The translations under genes and the position numbers were made by a program. From an uncultured Collinsella sp. (lineage in GTDB: Bacteria > Actinomycetota > Coriobacteriia > Coriobacteriales > Coriobacteriaceae), in assembly GCA_900551555.1 (NCBI GenBank), contig URWC01000075.1, positions 1-8,450 on the forward strand: a stretch of 8,450 nucleotides of DNA. Reading direction: 5' to 3'. Shown here piece after piece: positions 5,454 to 8,450 of this stretch. Position 1 is the stretch's first letter. Every line of letters starts with the position of its first letter. The notes under the pieces were generated by a model. The model saw only the letters and a list, made by a program, of their open reading frames with translations, searched no databases and was not told the origin of the DNA.

Positions 5454-6848
5454 ATGGCCCAGGAGACGGTTACGAACGGCACTGAAGCCCTGTTCACTCG
5501 CGAAGGCATGCCGCCCGTTAAGGAAATGATCCCGTGTGCCCTTCAGCACGTACTGGCTTCGTTTGCCGGTATCATCACCCCGGCTGTCATCATGGCCGGC
5601 GTCTACGGCTTTAATAGCCAGCAGAGCACCGACATCATCCAGGTCGCGCTCATTCTTTCGGCAATCGACACGGCCCTTCAGGCCTTCGCTCCCTTCCGTC
5701 GCATCGGCGGCGGCCTGCCCATCGTCATGGGCGTTTCGTTCGCGTTCCTCCCGGCCCTCCAGGCCATGGGTGCCTCGGGCTTTAGCTTTGGTGCGCTGCT
5801 GGGCGGCGAGATCGTCGGCGGCGCCGTCGCGGTCCTCTTTGGTCTGGCTTACAGCAAGATTAAGTGGCTATTCCCGCCCGTCGTGACCGGTACGGTCATC
5901 TTCTCCATTGGCGTCTCTCTCTATCCCACGGCTGTCAAGTATATGGCCGGCGGTATGGGTACGCCGCTGTGGGGCACCCCGCAGGCCTGGTGCGTCGCTC
6001 TTATCACCTTCGCCGTGGTCTTTGCGCTCGCCAACTTTGGCAAGGGCACGCTCAAGCTGGGATCCGTGTTCTTTGGCATGATCGTTGGCATGATCGTTTC
6101 GATTCCCTTTGGCATGATCGACTTCTCCAGCGTCGCCACCGCTCAGGTCTTCGCCCTTCCCAAGCTCATGCCCTACGCGCTCGAGTTTGATCCCGAGGTC
6201 TGCATTACCCTCGCTGTCGTGTTCCCCATGGTTGCCATCCAAGTTATCGGTGACGTTTCCGCCGCCTGCCTGGGCTCCATCGACCGTATGCCCACCGAGC
6301 GCGAGCTCTCCGGCGCTATTGTGTCCCAGGGCCTCACCTCTATGGTCGGCGGCCTGCTGGGCGGTCTTCCCACCAGCGCCCTTGGCCAGAACGTGGGCAT
6401 CATCTGCTCCAACAAGGTCGTCAACAAGTGGGTCTTTGTGATCATCGCGGCCGTCTTTGCCATCGCCGGTCTGTTCCCGCAGCTCTCTGCCGTCCTTTCC
6501 GCTATCCCGCAGCCCGTCATCGGCGGCGCGACCGTCGGCGTCTTTGGCACCATCACCATGAACGGTGTGCGCATGTTCACCCGCGAGGGCCTCACGCAGC
6601 GCACCACCACCATCGTCGGCACCTCTGTTGTCTTTGGCCTGGGTATTTGGATGGCCAGCGGCTGCCTCGCCGGCGAGGGCATGCCCACCTGGGTGTCCAC
6701 CGTCATCGGCTCCAACGCCGTGACCCCCACCGCCATCATGGCCATTGTCCTTAACCTGATCCTTCCGCAGACGCCGGTCGTGGCTCAGCACATCGATGCC
6801 GCCAAGGATGCCGCTGTGGATCTGGTCCTGCCCGAGAGCAAGAAGTAA
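5454..6848 (+). CDS. NCS2 family purine/uracil permease (uracil-xanthine permease type)
   Basis: An inner-membrane proton-coupled nucleobase importer of 464 residues, the usual length for 12-14 helices in two inverted repeats. His32 in ALQHVLASFAGII matches the conserved helix-1 His of E. coli XanQ. The helix-8 motif reads IQVIGDVSA with Asp267, and the helix-10 motif LPTSALGQNVG holds Gln312-Asn313. Gln263 stands where XanQ has the substrate-binding glutamate (IEAVGDITA). Some Firmicutes NCS2 proteins, as I recall, also have Gln here, so this may mark a subfamily rather than loss of function. The substrate is a purine such as xanthine or urate, or uracil; the SsnA neighbour favours purine. 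It is divergent from the YheO-type regulator and probably cotranscribed with ssnA, 195 bases downstream. The start codon follows a weak GAGG/GGTGG ribosome site. Confidence 0.9.
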   Translation: MAQETVTNGTEALFTREGMPPVKEMIPCALQHVLASFAGIITPAVIMAGVYGFNSQQSTDIIQVALILSAIDTALQAFAPFRRIGGGLPIVMGVSFAFLPALQAMGASGFSFGALLGGEIVGGAVAVLFGLAYSKIKWLFPPVVTGTVIFSIGVSLYPTAVKYMAGGMGTPLWGTPQAWCVALITFAVVFALANFGKGTLKLGSVFFGMIVGMIVSIPFGMIDFSSVATAQVFALPKLMPYALEFDPEVCITLAVVFPMVAIQVIGDVSAACLGSIDRMPTERELSGAIVSQGLTSMVGGLLGGLPTSALGQNVGIICSNKVVNKWVFVIIAAVFAIAGLFPQLSAVLSAIPQPVIGGATVGVFGTITMNGVRMFTREGLTQRTTTIVGTSVVFGLGIWMASGCLAGEGMPTWVSTVIGSNAVTPTAIMAIVLNLILPQTPVVAQHIDAAKDAAVDLVLPESKK

Positions 6849-6866
6849 CCAATTCGGTGCTATTCG

Positions 6867-6989
6867 TCGGCGGACGCATCGCCTCGTCCGCCGATGCCAT
6901 GCGGCGCCAAGCCGCACTTCAAAGGGTTTGCCCCTTTGGTGAAGCGTTGACGGGAGAGGGCCCGTTTCCGGTGTAGGCCGGCGCTTCGC
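6867..6989 (+). other. Structured permease-ssnA spacer (chain of hairpins, possible three-way junction)
   Basis: Consecutive perfect stems fill the spacer: TCGGCGGACG/CGTCCGCCGA (6867-6876 with 6885-6894), TGCGGC/GCCGCA (6900-6905 with 6911-6916) and CAAAGGG/CCCTTTG (6920-6926 with 6932-6938). GAAGCG/CGCTTC (6941-6946 with 6982-6987) then encloses two small hairpins, ACGGG/CCCGT (6950-6954 with 6961-6965) and CCGG/CCGG (6968-6971 with 6978-6981). No T run follows any stem, so this is not an ordinary terminator. It could set the permease/ssnA ratio through RNA processing, or be an intergenic palindromic repeat. I do not recognise it as a known riboswitch class. Confidence 0.45.
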
Positions 6990-7043
6990 ACTCCGCTATG
7001 TCAGAGGTGTCAAACCCCGCCCCTGATGTTGAAGGGAGCATTT

Positions 7044-8399
7044 ATGCTTCTGGTCGCTAACGGTTCCGTCTTTACCCGCAACGCTCAGACCCCGTTCATT
7101 CCAAACGGTGCGGTCGCCATTGACGGAGATACGATCGTCGAAGTGGGCCCCGAGCGCGAGCTCAAGGCCAAGTACCCGGATGCCGAGTACGTCGACGCCC
7201 AGGGTAACCTCATCATGCCTGGACTCATCAACTGCCACACCCACATCTACTCGGGTCTGGCCCGCGGTCTTGCCATTAAGGGCTGCAACCCCACCAACTT
7301 CCTGGAGAATCTTGAGCAGCAGTGGTGGAAGATTGACGACAACCTGACGCTCGACGGCACCAAGGCCAGCGCCTACGCCACGATTCTTGACTCCATCCGC
7401 GATGGCGTCACCACGATCTTCGATCACCATGCGAGCTTCTGCGAGATCCCGGGAAGCCTCTTTACCATTAAGGACGCCGCTCAGGAGCTGGGCATGCGTT
7501 CGTGCCTGTGCTACGAGGTCTCTGATCGCCGCGGCCAGGAAAAATGCGACCAGGCCATTGCCGAGAACGCCGAGTTTGCCCAGTGGGCCGCCAAAGAGCG
7601 TCGCGATAACGACAACCACATGATCGCCGCCATGTTTGGCGGACATGCCACCTTTACGCTGTCGGACGAGACCATGGACAAGATGGCCGAGGCCAACAAT
7701 GGTCTGACCGGCTTCCACATCCACGTGTGCGAGGGCATGAACGACGTGTGGGATTCCCGTCTCAACCGCGGTGGTATCAGCCCCGTCGAGCGCCTGCTGC
7801 AGCACAACCTGCTGGGTCCCGACACCATGCTCGGCCACTGCATCCACGTGACGCCTGCCGAGATGGATATCGTCAAGGAGTCCGGCACCTGGCTCGTCAA
7901 CAACCCCGAATCCAATATGGGCAACGCCGTAGGCTGCGCCCCCGTGCTCGAGTTCTTCCGCCGCGGCATACCCGTGTGCATGGGCACCGATGCCTACACC
8001 CACGATATGCTCGAGAGCCTCAAGGTCTTCCTGATCATCCAGCGCCACAACGCCGCCATGCCCAACGTGGGCTGGTGCGAGGCCATGACCATGCTGTTTG
8101 AGAACAACGCCAAGATGGCGAGCAAGTACTTCGATCGCAAGCTCGGTGTGCTCGAGGCCGGCGCTGCCGCCGACGTCATCGTCATGGACTACAAGCCCTT
8201 TACGCCGCTGAGCGAGGAGAACATCGACGGCCACATGCTCTTTGGCATGATGGGCAAAAACTGCCGCACCACCATCATCAACGGCCGCGTCCTGTACAAG
8301 GATCGCGAGTTTGTCGGTATCGATGAGGACAAGATTAACGCGTGGACCATGGCTGAGTCCAAGAAGCTCTGGAGCACGCTCAACGATCGCGCCTACTAA
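7044..8399 (+). CDS. ssnA: SsnA family putative aminohydrolase (amidohydrolase superfamily)
   Basis: SsnA is a metal-dependent, guanine-deaminase-like amidohydrolase found with ygfK, xdhD, ygeW/X/Y and hyuA in the anaerobic purine (urate/xanthine) breakdown clusters of enterobacteria and gut anaerobes. The 451 residues match E. coli SsnA (about 442) along their length. Metal-site residues are His65 and His67 in NCHTHIYSGLARG, His225/His227 in FHIHVCEG, His265 in LGHCIH and Asp316 in GTDAYTHDM. A small beta domain at both ends includes GDTIVEVG (28-35) and AADVIVMDYKP near the C-terminus. The ATG at 7044 is chosen because AAGGGAG (7032-7038) lies 5 bases upstream; the ORF could extend six codons to 7026. 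It probably shares the permease transcript. The exact substrate is not settled by sequence. All ligands are present, so the enzyme should be active. Confidence 0.92.
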   Translation: MLLVANGSVFTRNAQTPFIPNGAVAIDGDTIVEVGPERELKAKYPDAEYVDAQGNLIMPGLINCHTHIYSGLARGLAIKGCNPTNFLENLEQQWWKIDDNLTLDGTKASAYATILDSIRDGVTTIFDHHASFCEIPGSLFTIKDAAQELGMRSCLCYEVSDRRGQEKCDQAIAENAEFAQWAAKERRDNDNHMIAAMFGGHATFTLSDETMDKMAEANNGLTGFHIHVCEGMNDVWDSRLNRGGISPVERLLQHNLLGPDTMLGHCIHVTPAEMDIVKESGTWLVNNPESNMGNAVGCAPVLEFFRRGIPVCMGTDAYTHDMLESLKVFLIIQRHNAAMPNVGWCEAMTMLFENNAKMASKYFDRKLGVLEAGAAADVIVMDYKPFTPLSEENIDGHMLFGMMGKNCRTTIINGRVLYKDREFVGIDEDKINAWTMAESKKLWSTLNDRAY

Positions 8400-8414
8400 T
8401 TACAAGTAGATTCA

Positions 8415-8448
8415 CGCGCGCCGGATGTTTCGCCGCATCCGACGCGCG
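8415..8448 (+). terminator. Probable terminator stem after ssnA (cut by window end)
   Basis: CGCGCG/CGCGCG (8415-8420 with 8443-8448) continues through one C-A mismatch into CGGATG/CATCCG (8422-8427 with 8436-8441) around an 8-base loop. It lies 15 bases after the ssnA stop. The window ends two bases later, so the T run cannot be checked. Confidence 0.55.
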
Positions 8449-8450
8449 TA

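Noticed and set aside
5868..6917. 349-codon minus-strand frame opposite the permease
   Set aside because: The product is almost all His, Asp, Gly and Ala from the complement of GCC/GGC/ATC codons, an artefact of the real gene.
6894..6976. Two tiny open frames (18 and 25 codons) in the permease-ssnA spacer, as possible leader peptides
   Set aside because: Neither has a Shine-Dalgarno, and both consist of the hairpin arms; the stems explain the sequence better.
6849..7043. Purine or xanthine riboswitch upstream of ssnA
   Set aside because: I could not match the stems or conserved loop bases to the purine, NMT1 or 2'-dG riboswitch classes, and the element follows the permease instead of preceding it.
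6996..8234. 412-codon minus-strand frame opposite ssnA
   Set aside because: It lacks a ribosome site and any motif; the plus strand encodes all the SsnA metal ligands.
1..8450. CRISPR array, insertion sequence, integrase attachment site or defence genes
   Set aside because: No regularly spaced direct repeats, transposase-like frames, terminal inverted repeats or nuclease/methylase motifs were seen. The tRNA-Arg 3' end has no duplicate in the window.

Overview
The window reads as two blocks of different bacterial origin joined inside or next to a U32-family gene at about 2490-2650. No CRISPR array, IS element, rRNA, phage gene or defence system is visible.

Block A (1 to about 2.49 kb) carries the end of a PLP aminotransferase with its terminator, a 78-residue membrane protein behind a near-consensus promoter, and tRNA-Arg(CCG) with promoter and terminator. 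On the minus strand it carries uridine kinase (udk, with a TTG start) and a ZnuB-type metal-ion ABC permease that lacks its usual ATPase and binding-protein partners. Its genes strongly prefer ACG for threonine (22 ACG, 2 ACC, 1 ACA in udk plus znuB). By remembered family resemblance the proteins look like Negativicutes/Firmicutes; this is an inference that was not searched.

Block B (about 2.6 to 8.45 kb) looks like Collinsella or another coriobacterium, again from memory of these proteins. It carries, in order, a C-terminally abnormal U32-family protein (minus), RidA (plus), a bidirectional terminator, a YheO-type PAS/HTH regulator (minus), an NCS2 purine/uracil permease (plus) and an SsnA aminohydrolase (plus). 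Threonine here is mostly ACC (about 23 ACC to 9 ACG in the permease, 6 to 1 in ridA).

Block B from ridA onward makes sense as an accessory purine-utilisation locus. The NCS2 carrier would import a purine base, and SsnA is a known member of the anaerobic purine/uric-acid degradation gene set. RidA would clear reactive enamine/imine by-products, and the divergently transcribed YheO-type regulator is a good candidate controller. The 195-bp permease-ssnA spacer can fold into a chain of stem-loops, including a possible three-way junction.

The main caution is the A/B joint. A truncated U32 gene and an orphan znuB meet where codon use and apparent taxonomy change. This fits a chimeric contig better than a natural operon, despite the tidy ATGA start/stop overlap.
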